Shown here one piece after another: positions 8,291 to 16,417 of a stretch of DNA of 59,552 nt (position 1 is its first letter; each line of letters starts with the position of its first letter). Made by a program: the position numbers and the translations under genes. The stretch is from Planctomycetota bacterium (GTDB lineage Bacteria > Planctomycetota > JAJSAM01 > JAJVHW01), in the NCBI GenBank assembly GCA_021776825.1, contig JAJFFG010000094.1:1-59552 (forward strand), read 5' to 3'. The notes under the pieces were generated by a model. It was not told the DNA's origin. It ran no database searches and saw only the letters and a program-made list of their open reading frames with translations.

Positions 8291-8869
8291 CTAGTAGGGG
8301 GCCTCGGCCTGAGGCGGAGCGAGCCCCGCCTCCTTCAGACCGAAGAAGAGCTTCTGCTTGGCGCGGCGCAGGCAGTTCTGCACCGTCCGGGCCGTGAGCC
8401 CAAGAACCTCGGCGATCTCCTTGAACGTCATCCCGTGGTACTGCCGCAGCAGGACGACGGTCCGTTCGCGCTCAGGGAGTTCGTCGATGAGCCTCCGGAC
8501 GCAATCCTCGGTGTCGTTCTGTTCCACCTGGGCCACTGCCGGCGGCATGGAGGACGCCAGCGTGGCGCTCCACGTCGCGCCGTCGGAGTCGCCGGTCGAC
8601 GTGACCGGAGCGTCCAGCGAGGCCATGGCGCGGTACTTCCGAGCGCGCAGGTGGTCGTAGGAGAGGTTCATGCAGATCCGGTAGAGCCAGGTCGAGACCT
8701 TGCCACCCGCCTTGAACGTCTCCGCTCTCGTGTACGCCCGGACGAAGGTCTCCTGAAGGATGTCCTCCGCCCACTGGCGGTCGCCCACGAGGCGTACGGC
8801 GAGGTTGTAGAGGCCACGCTTGTTGGCCTCATACACCTTGCGAAGCTGGGTTGGGTCGCGCAGGTCCAT
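8291..8869 (-). CDS. ECF-type RNA polymerase sigma factor
   Basis: The 192-residue protein has sigma-70 region 2 at about residues 12-80 (DILQETFVRAYTRAETFK, STWLYRICMN, YDHLRARK) and region 4 at about 125-180 (ELPERERTVVLLRQYHGM, then the helix-turn-helix FKEIAEVLGLTARTVQNCL). The linker of about 40 residues and the absence of regions 1 and 3 define the extracytoplasmic-function group. It would recruit RNA polymerase to a stress regulon when released by the anti-sigma encoded downstream. The start is ATG at 8869. The 294-base divergent gap to the cytochrome gene at 9164 is the likely place for its promoter, which I could not define. Confidence 0.92.
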   Translation of the reverse strand: MDLRDPTQLRKVYEANKRGLYNLAVRLVGDRQWAEDILQETFVRAYTRAETFKAGGKVSTWLYRICMNLSYDHLRARKYRAMASLDAPVTSTGDSDGATWSATLASSMPPAVAQVEQNDTEDCVRRLIDELPERERTVVLLRQYHGMTFKEIAEVLGLTARTVQNCLRRAKQKLFFGLKEAGLAPPQAEAPY

Positions 8870-9163
8870 GGTTTGTGCTCGCGGCGCGGGGGAAGCGCCA
8901 TGCAGTGAGTGTGACGGACGAGACGGGGCGCGTGGGAAGCCCTTTCGGCCCCGATCTCCGCTTCTTTGGACTCCGCCGGACCGGTCTCGGTTCCCCGTTG
9001 GAGACCGAGGTCACGGGGTCGGCCGCCCGCACGGATCGATCTCCAGTTCCGCGTATCAGCGGGGTCGCTGGTGGACCGGGTATGCGGAGAGCCTCCGCAG
9101 ACCGGCTGTTCCGGCTCGGACGGGGCCAGTCTCGAACAGGACCAGCCTCGAACAGGAGATGCC

Positions 9164-10099
9164 ATGCGCGCGATGCGAACTGTCCTGACCACGTTGACCG
9201 TCCTGGCTGTGCTGCCCCTGGGCGGAGCGCGGGCGGACCAGCGAGCGGAGGAGCCTGGTGGAGTCGTCGGGCTCGTCGCGAAGGCCGCATCCGGCCGGCA
9301 GGCCAACGACCTGCGCGTGCGGCTGAAGGTGAAGGGCAAGCGCAAGGATCTGATGCGGGTGAAGGTGCGCGTCCGGAACCGCGGCACCGACTACGGAGGC
9401 CCGGCGACGGTCTCGCTTGTCACCGACGAGGGCGAGACGCTCTGGTCGACGTCGCTCGCGCTGCAGCCCGGCGAGAGTCACAAGTCGAACCTGGAGATCG
9501 CGCGGCCCGCCACGGCGACCCAGCTGACGTGTCGGGCCGAGTACGAGGGCGTTGTCGTCGACGACCGACCCGAGGACAACGAGTCCCACCTGGGGATCGG
9601 TGCCCCGCCCACCCGCTCGCCGGCCGCCGCCGGGGCGGCGATCTGGCTGCCGAAGTGCTCGGGCTGTCATGGCACCGACGGTCGTGGGGGGAGGGTCGAC
9701 GAGAACGTCTCGCGCGAGTCGTGGCGGGAGATCCTCGAGGCCGTGCAGGAGGGCGAGGACGGCATGCCCCGCTTCCGGACCCTCGGGAAGGGCGCCGCCA
9801 AGCAGATCGCCGCCTACCTCGCGGACCCCGACGCGGCCACGCCTGACCCCGGTCCGATCGGCGGAGCACCGACCTACAGATCGGGCATCCGCGCGATCCT
9901 CAACGCCCGCTGTGTGTCGTGCCACGGTCCGGCCCTCGTCTCGGGCGGCGTCCGCCTGAACGGCTACAAGAAGGTGCGCGCGTCGGCGCAGGCCGCCCTC
10001 AATGCGATCGCGAACGGCAGCATGCCGCCCTCCGGCAACGTTCCGGCCGCCGAGCGGCAGGCTCTCGCTGACTGGATCAGCAACGGCCGCCCGCGCTGA
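9164..10099 (+). CDS. Secreted c-type cytochrome with CARDB-like domain
   Basis: I chose the ATG at 9164 because AACAGGAG sits just upstream and a signal peptide follows (TVLTTLTVLAVLPLGGARA), giving 311 residues. Residues about 45-145 look like a CARDB/Ig adhesion-type sandwich (VKVRVRNRG, LQPGESHKS). Two haem c sites follow: CSGCH in a classical small cytochrome c domain, and CVSCH in a planctomycete-type cytochrome domain (RAILNARCVSCHGPAL). Both lie C-terminal to the sandwich, so this is a periplasmic diheme electron carrier or sensor. The CTCGAACAGGA of the ribosome-site region is duplicated (9131 and 9148). No oxidoreductase partner is adjacent. Confidence 0.82.
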   Translation: MRAMRTVLTTLTVLAVLPLGGARADQRAEEPGGVVGLVAKAASGRQANDLRVRLKVKGKRKDLMRVKVRVRNRGTDYGGPATVSLVTDEGETLWSTSLALQPGESHKSNLEIARPATATQLTCRAEYEGVVVDDRPEDNESHLGIGAPPTRSPAAAGAAIWLPKCSGCHGTDGRGGRVDENVSRESWREILEAVQEGEDGMPRFRTLGKGAAKQIAAYLADPDAATPDPGPIGGAPTYRSGIRAILNARCVSCHGPALVSGGVRLNGYKKVRASAQAALNAIANGSMPPSGNVPAAERQALADWISNGRPR

Positions 10100-10150
10100 G
10101 GGGTTGTCGAAGAACGTCGTCGCCCGGCTGCCGGCGGTATGGTGCCTGCC

Positions 10151-11533
10151 ATGCCCCGGAAAGCAGCTCTGGAGACCCTTCTGCACGTCGAGCGTGGCGC
10201 CCTTGCGAAGGAGGCGCTCGATCGGCATCTGCGCGGTCGGAAACTCGAGTCGCGGGATCGCGATCTGGCGCGCGAGCTCGTTCAGGGCACGCTGCGGCAT
10301 CTCGAGACGCTCGATCACATCCTCGGACACTTCGTGAAGAAGCCGCTCGAGAACGCCCATCCCGTGGCGCGGAACGCGCTGCGACTCGGGGCGCATCAGA
10401 TCGTGCTGCTGGATCGCATCCCGCCGCACGCGGCGGTGCACTCGTCGGTCGAGCTCGTGAAGACCGGTGGCCAGCCGCGGGCGGCGGGGTTCGTCAACGC
10501 CGTGCTGCGGAAGCTCGCGGGAGCGGTCGAGGAACGTGGCGCAAGCGATGGGCCGCCGGACCGGACCGTCGCCACCGGCGATGGCGGGACCACCGTCTTC
10601 AGCCAGGCGATCTTCACGTCGCCCGACGAGGACCGGATCGCGTACCTCTCGGAGACGACCTCGCACCCGGCTTGGCTCGTCGAACGCTTCCTCGAGCAGC
10701 ACGGTGACGAGGGGCTCGCGGGCATCCTCGCCGCTGGGTCGTCGCGTCCGCTGCTCTCCCTTCGACCGCGCGACGGCACGGCGGCCGAGTCGCTGACTGC
10801 GGCGCTGACAGAGAGCGGCGCCACCGTCACTCCCGAGGGGCGTTGTCTCCTCGTCGAGGGCGCCGGCCGCATCACCGAGCTTCCGGGCTGGGACGACGGC
10901 GCGTTCGCCGTCCAGGACCCGACCGCGGCCGACACGGTGCCGGCGGCTGATCCGCAGCCCGGCGAGTCGGTGCTCGAGCTCTGCGCCGCCCCCGGCGGGA
11001 AGACAGTCGCCCTGGCCGAGGCCGTCGGCCCGGACGGGCTCGTGATGGCCGTGGATCTGCCCGGGCCGCGCCTCAAACTGCTCGAGCGCGAGGTCAAGCG
11101 CCGCGGCCTGACCCAGGTCGCCGTCCTCGGCGCCGACGCCATCGATCCGGCCAACCTGCCCCAGGGCGTGAAGGGCCGCGACAAGCCCGGCTTCGATCTC
11201 GTCCTCGTGGACGTGCCCTGCTCGAACACGGGTGTGTTCTCGCGCCGCGTCGAGGCGCGCCGGCGGCTCGAGGGGCCGGATCGCATCGCGATGCTCGCCG
11301 AACAGGCGGCGCATCTGCTGCTCGTCGCGGGCTCGCGGGTACGCGAGGGGGGACGCCTCGCCTACGCGACGTGCTCGATCGATCGCGTCGAGAACCACGA
11401 TGTCGTCCACGGCTTCCTGGACGAGGACCCCGACTTCCAGCTTCGGAGCGAGGTGCTGACGCTCCCCGTCGCGGGTCGCCGCGGCGGCGGCTACGTCGCC
11501 GTCCTCGAGCGCACCGGCGCTCCGCTCTCCTGA
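10151..11533 (+). CDS. rsmB: 16S rRNA m5C967 methyltransferase RsmB
   Basis: The protein has about 460 residues. The N-terminal NusB-like RNA-binding domain (residues about 1-140) contains LARELVQGTLRHLETLDHIL and VARNALRLGAHQI. The Rossmann methyltransferase domain has the SAM loop LELCAAPGGKT, motif IV VPCSNTG (Cys about 357) and motif VI YATCS (Cys about 408). These two cysteines serve in catalysis and release in RNA m5C methylases. The length fits the family (E. coli has 429). Both ATG 10139 and ATG 10151 are possible; I prefer 10151, which begins MPRKAALETLL as in homologues. It stands alone between the cytochrome gene and the lipid-transport operon. Confidence 0.93.
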   Translation: MPRKAALETLLHVERGALAKEALDRHLRGRKLESRDRDLARELVQGTLRHLETLDHILGHFVKKPLENAHPVARNALRLGAHQIVLLDRIPPHAAVHSSVELVKTGGQPRAAGFVNAVLRKLAGAVEERGASDGPPDRTVATGDGGTTVFSQAIFTSPDEDRIAYLSETTSHPAWLVERFLEQHGDEGLAGILAAGSSRPLLSLRPRDGTAAESLTAALTESGATVTPEGRCLLVEGAGRITELPGWDDGAFAVQDPTAADTVPAADPQPGESVLELCAAPGGKTVALAEAVGPDGLVMAVDLPGPRLKLLEREVKRRGLTQVAVLGADAIDPANLPQGVKGRDKPGFDLVLVDVPCSNTGVFSRRVEARRRLEGPDRIAMLAEQAAHLLLVAGSRVREGGRLAYATCSIDRVENHDVVHGFLDEDPDFQLRSEVLTLPVAGRRGGGYVAVLERTGAPLS

Positions 11534-11585
11534 GCCGACACCTCGTCCCGGGGCCGTCCCCCGCCGCCCGCACAATGCGGCCTGG

Positions 11586-12692
11586 ATGAACGTCGTCGCC
11601 TCCGCCGCCACGATGGAGCTCGAGGACTTCGTTCTTCGACTCACGGGACCGTTGACGCTTGAGACGACGGCGCCCCTCTGGCGCCAAGCGGCACTCCTCG
11701 GTGCGACAGACGGTCACGACGCCCGGATCGACGTCGAGGGCGTGCCGCGCTGCGACACCGCCGGCGCCGCGCTCTTGATCCACCTGCGCCGCCTGCTCGG
11801 TGGTGTGGCGATCGAGGGCGCCTCGGAGCAGGTCCGCTTCATGCTCGACGTGATGGACCGTCCCTGCCCGGAGCCGCCGACCGCGCCGCCCGCCGACCGC
11901 CGCCCCGGCATGGTCGAGACGCTGGGCACGTTCGCGACGCAGGTCCTGCGGAATGCGGCCGACACCGTCGAGTACATCGGCGGCCTGATCGCTGGGTTCG
12001 GCGAGATCGCCCTGCACCCTCGCCGCCTCCGCTGGCCGGACACGATCGTCTACATGGCCCGCACCGGCGCCGACGCGCTCGGCATCGTCGTGATGATCAA
12101 CGGCCTGATGGGCCTGATCCTGGCGTTCCAGATGGGCGCTCAGATGCGTCAGTACGGCGCCGACACCTATGTCGCCGACGTCGTCGGGATGTCGATCATC
12201 CAGGAGCTCGGTCCGCTGATGACGGCGATCCTCGTCTGCGGTCGGTCCGGATCCGCGTTCGCTGCCGAGATCGGGACCATGAAGGTCAACGAGGAGGTCG
12301 CGGCCCTCGACACGATGGGGCTCGAGCGCACGCGCTTCCTGGTGATGCCCAAGATGGTGGCCCTGCTCCTGATGATGCCGCTGCTCGTCGTCTTCGCCGA
12401 TCTCGCCGGCGTGTTCGGCGGGATGGTGATCGGCACGACGTACCTCGACCAGCCGATCGGCGTCTATCTCGGGAACACGATCGCGCGCATCGGACTCTGG
12501 GACGTCGGCCAGGGACTGATCAAGGGCGAGGCCTATGCCATCGTCATTGCCGCGGTCGGCTGCCTACGTGGTCTGCAGACCGGGAAGGGCGCCCAGGGCG
12601 TCGGCGTCTCCGCCACGTCCGCCGTCGTGTCGGGCATCTTCCTCATCATCGTGGTCGACGCGATCCTCACCGTGATCTTCCATGCCCTCTGA
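11586..12692 (+). CDS. mlaE: MlaE-type ABC permease fused to N-terminal STAS domain
   Basis: The 368-residue protein starts with a STAS domain (about residues 10-100, with DVEGVPRCDTAGAALLIHL), the role MlaB plays as a separate protein in E. coli. The MlaE permease domain follows (VETLGTFATQVLRNA, then membrane segments such as GIVVMINGLMGLILAFQMG and LVMPKMVALLLMMPLLVVFA), with the conserved EIGTMKVNEEVAALDTMG loop. It forms the membrane channel of a phospholipid or related lipid transporter between inner and outer membranes. Its stop overlaps the start of the ATPase gene by 11 bases. STAS-MlaE fusions are known in several phyla. Confidence 0.92.
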   Translation: MNVVASAATMELEDFVLRLTGPLTLETTAPLWRQAALLGATDGHDARIDVEGVPRCDTAGAALLIHLRRLLGGVAIEGASEQVRFMLDVMDRPCPEPPTAPPADRRPGMVETLGTFATQVLRNAADTVEYIGGLIAGFGEIALHPRRLRWPDTIVYMARTGADALGIVVMINGLMGLILAFQMGAQMRQYGADTYVADVVGMSIIQELGPLMTAILVCGRSGSAFAAEIGTMKVNEEVAALDTMGLERTRFLVMPKMVALLLMMPLLVVFADLAGVFGGMVIGTTYLDQPIGVYLGNTIARIGLWDVGQGLIKGEAYAIVIAAVGCLRGLQTGKGAQGVGVSATSAVVSGIFLIIVVDAILTVIFHAL

Positions 12693-13500
12693 GACACCAC
12701 CTCCCCCTGAGGCACCGGCGCCCCCTGCGACCGTCGACGCCATCGTCCGCGTGCGCGGCCTGCGCGCGGCGTACGGCGATGTCACGATTCTGGAGGACGT
12801 CTCGTTCGACGTGAAGCGTGGCGAGGTCTTCGTGATCCTCGGCGGATCGGGCTGCGGGAAGTCGACCCTCCTGAAGCACCTGATCGGTCTGATCGAGCCC
12901 GCCGCCGGCACGATCGAGCTGGACGGCACGGACCTGACGGCCTCGACGCCGGCGGAGCGCCGCGAACTCCTGCGGCGCTTCGGCGTCCTCTTCCAGAGCG
13001 GAGCGCTGTTCAGCGGCATGACGCTGGAGCAGAACGTCGCCCTGCCACTCCAGGAGTTCACGCCTCTCCCCCGCGAGGCGATCTCGCGGCTCGCGCAGCT
13101 GAAGCTGTCGTTGGTCGATCTCGACGGCTACGAGGCGTACCGGCCCGACGAGATCTCTGGTGGCATGCAGAAGCGGGCGGGCGTGGCACGCGCACTCGCT
13201 CTGGACCCGCCGATCGTCTTCTTCGACGAACCCTCCGCGGGTCTCGATCCGATCAGCGCGGCCGAACTCGACCAACTGATCCTCGATCTGCGCGACTCGC
13301 TCGGCACGACGATGGTCATCGTGACCCACGAGCTGGCGAGCATCTACGCGGTCGCGGATCGCTGCATCGTGCTCGACAAGGCGCGACAGACCATCGTGGC
13401 CGAGGGTCACCCGGCGACGCTGCGCGATGAGAGTGACGACCCCTACGTGCGTTCCTTCTTCAACCGAGAGCCCGCTCTAGCCGGGCGAGGGGGGCGCTGA
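12682..13500 (+). CDS. mlaF: MlaF-type ABC transporter ATP-binding protein
   Basis: The protein has 272 residues. Walker A is GGSGCGKST (about residues 54-62), the signature is SGGMQKRAG, Walker B is PIVFFDEP followed by SAGLDP, and the switch histidine is in VIVTHELASIY. GGMQKR rather than GGQQQR is typical of the MlaF/Ttg2A subfamily. It powers lipid movement through the MlaE channel. It overlaps the mlaE end and itself overlaps the mlaD start (TGATG at 13498-13502), so the three genes are translationally coupled. The N-terminus has a proline/alanine-rich extension of about 20 residues. Confidence 0.94.
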   Translation: MPSETPPPPEAPAPPATVDAIVRVRGLRAAYGDVTILEDVSFDVKRGEVFVILGGSGCGKSTLLKHLIGLIEPAAGTIELDGTDLTASTPAERRELLRRFGVLFQSGALFSGMTLEQNVALPLQEFTPLPREAISRLAQLKLSLVDLDGYEAYRPDEISGGMQKRAGVARALALDPPIVFFDEPSAGLDPISAAELDQLILDLRDSLGTTMVIVTHELASIYAVADRCIVLDKARQTIVAEGHPATLRDESDDPYVRSFFNREPALAGRGGR

Positions 13501-14540
13501 TGGCGCGCGATCCGCAGAAGTTCAAACTCGGTGTGTTCGTCCTGACGGGCATCGCGGCGACGCTCACGATCCTGTTCGTCCTCGGCGCGAACCAGTGGCT
13601 GCGAGCTACCAAGACCGTCTACTGCTACTTCGCCGAGAACGTCCAGGGGCTCGCCGCAGGCTCCGACGTGAGCTACCGCGGCGTGAACATCGGCAAGGTC
13701 GAGTCCGTGATGATGATCGCCGCCGCGCGCGACCAGCAGGTGGCGGGGTCCGGCGCGCTCATCGAGGTGAAGTGCGTCGTCTACCCGGATGCGCTCGGGC
13801 TCTCCGACCTCATCCTGACGGACGACGAGTTCGCCGACTACCTGCAGCAGTGGGTCGACCGCGGCGTGCGCGTCACGCTGGCGTGGAAGGACATCACCGG
13901 CTCGAAGTACATCTCGATCGACCACTACGACATCGACAAGCACCCCTATCCGGTGCTGGCTCCGGCCATGCGGCAGCCGTTCATCCCGACCGCCGCCGAG
14001 GCGTCGTTCGAGGACATCCAACGCGACCTCGCCACGACACTCGGCAAGCTCGCCCGCGTCGACTACGAGGCGATCTCGGCACGGATGGTCGATCTGCTCG
14101 AGCTGACGACGCAGCGCGTCGAGGCGCTCGACACGCAGGCTCTGCAGGGCCACGCCGAGGAGACTCTGATCGCCATGCGGCGCATCGCGGAGGACCCGGC
14201 GCTGCGGCGGGCGCTCGATCGGATGGACAGCATCACGGAGCGCTTCGATCACACGAGCGAGCGCCTCGACACACTGATCTCCGATCCGCGCGTGGATCGC
14301 ACGCTCGAGGACGTCAGCGCCGCGTCGGCCTCGGTGCGCAACATCACGGCCGAACTGGATCGAGCTCTGCCGAACGTGGTCGCGAAGCTCGAGGGACTGC
14401 TCGATCAGGCCGACCAGACGCTGCGCTCGGCGGATGTCTCTGGCACGTCGGCGGCGGTTCGCGACGCCGCCAGCCAGCTCGGCAACGCCGCCGATGACGT
14501 TGCAGCGGTCCGCGGCGAGGTGCGGCGTCTCGTGCGCTAG
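13500..14540 (+). CDS. mlaD: MlaD-type MCE-domain lipid-binding protein (3' end interrupted by TAG)
   Basis: The frame gives 346 residues. A transmembrane anchor is at about 10-32 (KLGVFVLTGIAATLTILFVLG). The MCE domain follows at about 38-150 (YFAENVQGLAAGSDVSYRGV, IGKVESV), and a long helical or coiled-coil tail comes after (TTQRVEALDTQALQG, SERLDTLISDP). MCE proteins form hexameric rings that ferry lipids in the periplasm with MlaE/F. The frame ends at TAG 14538-14540, but the same frame continues for 31 codons with LARFLEENPDALLSG. That resembles the C-terminal 'L..NP.ALL.GK' motif of PqiB/MlaD relatives. See the next entry. The ATG overlaps the mlaF stop. Confidence 0.9.
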   Translation: MARDPQKFKLGVFVLTGIAATLTILFVLGANQWLRATKTVYCYFAENVQGLAAGSDVSYRGVNIGKVESVMMIAAARDQQVAGSGALIEVKCVVYPDALGLSDLILTDDEFADYLQQWVDRGVRVTLAWKDITGSKYISIDHYDIDKHPYPVLAPAMRQPFIPTAAEASFEDIQRDLATTLGKLARVDYEAISARMVDLLELTTQRVEALDTQALQGHAEETLIAMRRIAEDPALRRALDRMDSITERFDHTSERLDTLISDPRVDRTLEDVSAASASVRNITAELDRALPNVVAKLEGLLDQADQTLRSADVSGTSAAVRDAASQLGNAADDVAAVRGEVRRLVR

Positions 14541-14636
14541 CTCTCGCAGGCGGGCCGCTCGGTGTCGCGGCTCGCACGGTTCCTCGAGGAGAACCCGGAC
14601 GCCTTGCTCTCGGGGCGGCGTGAAGGAGGCGAGTAG
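14541..14636 (+). other. In-frame C-terminal extension of mlaD beyond TAG
   Basis: After TAG 14538 the same frame runs for 31 codons to a second TAG at 14634-14636, two bases before the next gene's ATG. Its translation contains SRLARFLEENPDALLSGRR, matching the conserved family C-terminus. The first stop looks like a single-base change (for example GAG to TAG) or a read-through site. It could also be a sequencing error. Confidence 0.7.
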
Positions 14637-14638
14637 CC

Positions 14639-15247
14639 ATGAGATCCACGAACCGTCTCGTCGGAGCAGTGATCGCCCTCGCGTCGCTGTTGGTGCTCCC
14701 TGCCTGCATCCAGGTCGGAGCCGGTGGTGATCCGCCGCCTCCGATCCGTCGCCACGCACTCGACGCGGGCTCCCTCGAGAGTGAGGCGTCGCGAGCCCTC
14801 CCGGCCGTGGGCGTGCACCCGTTCCATGGACGCGAGCGCTACGACCTGCGCGTCGTGCTGCGCGGGCCGGACGGCTCGATCGAGTTCCTCGAGGGCGACC
14901 GCTGGGTCGAGGACCCTCGACACGCGCTCACGATCGCGGTCACCGAGATGCTCGGCACGGGCGCGTTCCAGTCGGCGACCGACGCCGGCGCCGGGTTCGA
15001 GACCGAGCTCGTCCTCGAAGGCCACGTCCTTGCGTGCGACCTCGTGGCGGGACCGGATGCCTGGTCCGCGCTGTTGCGGGTGCGCTTCGATCTGGCGGAC
15101 GCCGAGGGGCGAATCGTCCACTCCGGGACGTACGACGCATCCCGCGCTCTCCCGGGTGCGTCCTCCGAGGGACTGGGTGCGGCGATGTCTGCCAACGCCG
15201 CCGAGGTCGTTCGGACCGCGCTCGCCCGTTGGCGAGAACGGCGGTAA
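14639..15247 (+). CDS. PqiC-like/ABC-type transport auxiliary lipoprotein
   Basis: The 202-residue protein has a lipobox signal (ALASLLVLPAC, Cys about 23). The mature part resembles the ABC-transport auxiliary lipoprotein family (PqiC, DUF330/ABC_trans_aux): an N-terminal AVGVHPFHGRERYDLRVVLR strand pair, a middle 'LTIAVTEMLGTGAF' helix, a VLEGHVLACDL strand and a C-terminal helix ANAAEVVRTALARW. These proteins form part of an outer-membrane docking site for MCE transporters. It is last in the mlaEFD cluster with two bases after the mlaD extension, which supports that role. A strong AAGGAGGCG ribosome site overlaps the end of the extension. Confidence 0.75.
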   Translation: MRSTNRLVGAVIALASLLVLPACIQVGAGGDPPPPIRRHALDAGSLESEASRALPAVGVHPFHGRERYDLRVVLRGPDGSIEFLEGDRWVEDPRHALTIAVTEMLGTGAFQSATDAGAGFETELVLEGHVLACDLVAGPDAWSALLRVRFDLADAEGRIVHSGTYDASRALPGASSEGLGAAMSANAAEVVRTALARWRERR

Positions 15248-15304
15248 TCTCCGCGACTCTCCGTCCCCGAAGCCCCGCTTCGACCTCGATCCCTGGAGTT
15301 CCCC

Positions 15305-15760
15305 GTGACGAACCCCCGTTCCTTCCTCACGCTCGCGGCTCTGGCCGCCTGCCTCGCGCTGCCTGCCTGTGACTCCGGCAAGAGCGACCCGGCGCCCGCC
15401 CCGACGCCGGCTCCGACGGCGAACCCGAACATGAAGATGTACACGCCGCTGTCCGACGCGCAGATGGACCAGGCCCGCAAGGCGCTGACGGAGGCGCGCA
15501 AGTACGGCGACGAGGCCGACAAGTTCCTGAACGAGGGCCGCGACCTCGAGCGCTCGGACGGCCGCCAGGCCGCCAACGCGAGCTACCGCAAGGCCGGCAA
15601 GCTCTACATCAAGGCGCAGCAGACCATCGAGCCATGGGTCGAGCCGGATTTCGGCCAGGTGACCGAGGCGCAGGTGAGGAACCAGATGGGTCAGTGGGAG
15701 CGCTTCATCGGCGACTGGCAGAAGTCCAAGAGCTCGTACGGCCGCGTCCCGCCGGAGTAG
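15305..15760 (+). CDS. Small helical lipoprotein of unknown function
   Basis: The 151-residue frame starts at GTG 15305 (GGAG nearby). It has a lipobox (LAALAACLALPAC), then a Pro/Ala linker of about 20 residues, then a helical domain (DAQMDQARKALTEARKYGDE, LYIKAQQTIEPWVE, QMGQWERFIGDW). I do not recognise a family. The repeated polar helices suggest a TPR-like or coiled-coil periplasmic protein. Its TAG stop is immediately followed by the first repeat unit of the 15761-16270 array. It may be cotranscribed with the lipid-transport operon, 57 bases upstream. Confidence 0.7.
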   Translation: MTNPRSFLTLAALAACLALPACDSGKSDPAPAPTPAPTANPNMKMYTPLSDAQMDQARKALTEARKYGDEADKFLNEGRDLERSDGRQAANASYRKAGKLYIKAQQTIEPWVEPDFGQVTEAQVRNQMGQWERFIGDWQKSKSSYGRVPPE

Positions 15761-16120
15761 CGTTCACGGCGATTGCGGGCGGTCGGTTGGTGGGCGCATG
15801 TGGCAATCGCCGCGCCCGCTATTGTTGTCTGGTGTGTGCTCGGTCTCGTCACCCGTCTGACGAGAGCCACCGGCGCCGGTCGAGGACCTCCGCGCACACA
15901 TTTCCCGCGCGGGGGGCACGTCGATTGCGGGCGGGTGGTTGGTGGTCGGCTCATGGGGCATGTGGCAATCGCCGCGCCTCCTATGTTTCTGGTCGGCTCC
16001 GCGGGTGCGTCACCTCGCCGGCGAGCGCGTTGCCCCTCGGTCGCACCCTTGCGTGGCCTCATTCCCCGCGTCACGGCGCCTGCGCTGACGCGCAACCGCC
16101 GCGCCCCGGGTGAGGATCTG
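15761..16120. repeat. Intergenic repeat array, two units (A1, B1)
   Basis: There are two head-to-tail units, at 15761-15916 (A1) and 15917-16120 (B1). Each opens with a stem-loop GGCGATTGC...GCAATCGCC (B1: CGATTGC...GCAATCG) followed by CGCGCC, then a variable middle. B1 closes with a tail CTGCGCTGACGCGCAACCGC. Three more units of the same two types lie at 43205-43790. A1 lacks about 50 bases of the tail compared with the copy at 43205. No frame is consistently maintained among copies, so this looks non-coding. It starts directly after a stop codon. Confidence 0.75.
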
Positions 16121-16417
16121 GACCGACCTCGTCCCCGCCAACCCGCCGCGATCGCTTTGGCAACGGCCCCTACGGCGTCACGGGGAAGCCAACCGCCGTC
16201 GCAGATCGAGGACGTGACCCGATCAGCATCCGACAGGGTCTCCCTCCCTTCCACCAGCGGGTGCCGCCGAGCCGAAGCCGTCGTACGGGCGGATCTCCTG
16301 ATCCGCCCCGCCCGCTGGGGCTCACGCGTGCGAGGCCGGTCCGACGGCGCACCGCGAACGACTGGGCTGATGCGCACGGCCATCGATCGACGACGCCCTC
16401 GCGCTCCCCCGACGCCC
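16121..16417. other. Non-coding gap with hairpin repeat copy 3 (16287-16308)
   Basis: After the repeat units comes unique sequence, then a perfect 9-bp hairpin GGGCGGATC/GATCCGCCC with TCCT loop at 16287-16308. A CGCCCGCTGGGG tail and about 80 related bases follow. This order, repeat units then GTGAGGATC then hairpin element, recurs at 43.2-44.0 kb. I see no gene here. Confidence 0.65.

Noticed and set aside
9056..11644. 862-residue minus-strand open frame
   Set aside because: It overlaps the cytochrome and rsmB genes, whose motifs are clear on the plus strand. It is a compositional shadow.
14538..14540. Reassigned TAG codon in this organism
   Set aside because: Several other genes here (for example at 5037 and 15760) end sensibly at TAG, so a general recoding is unlikely.
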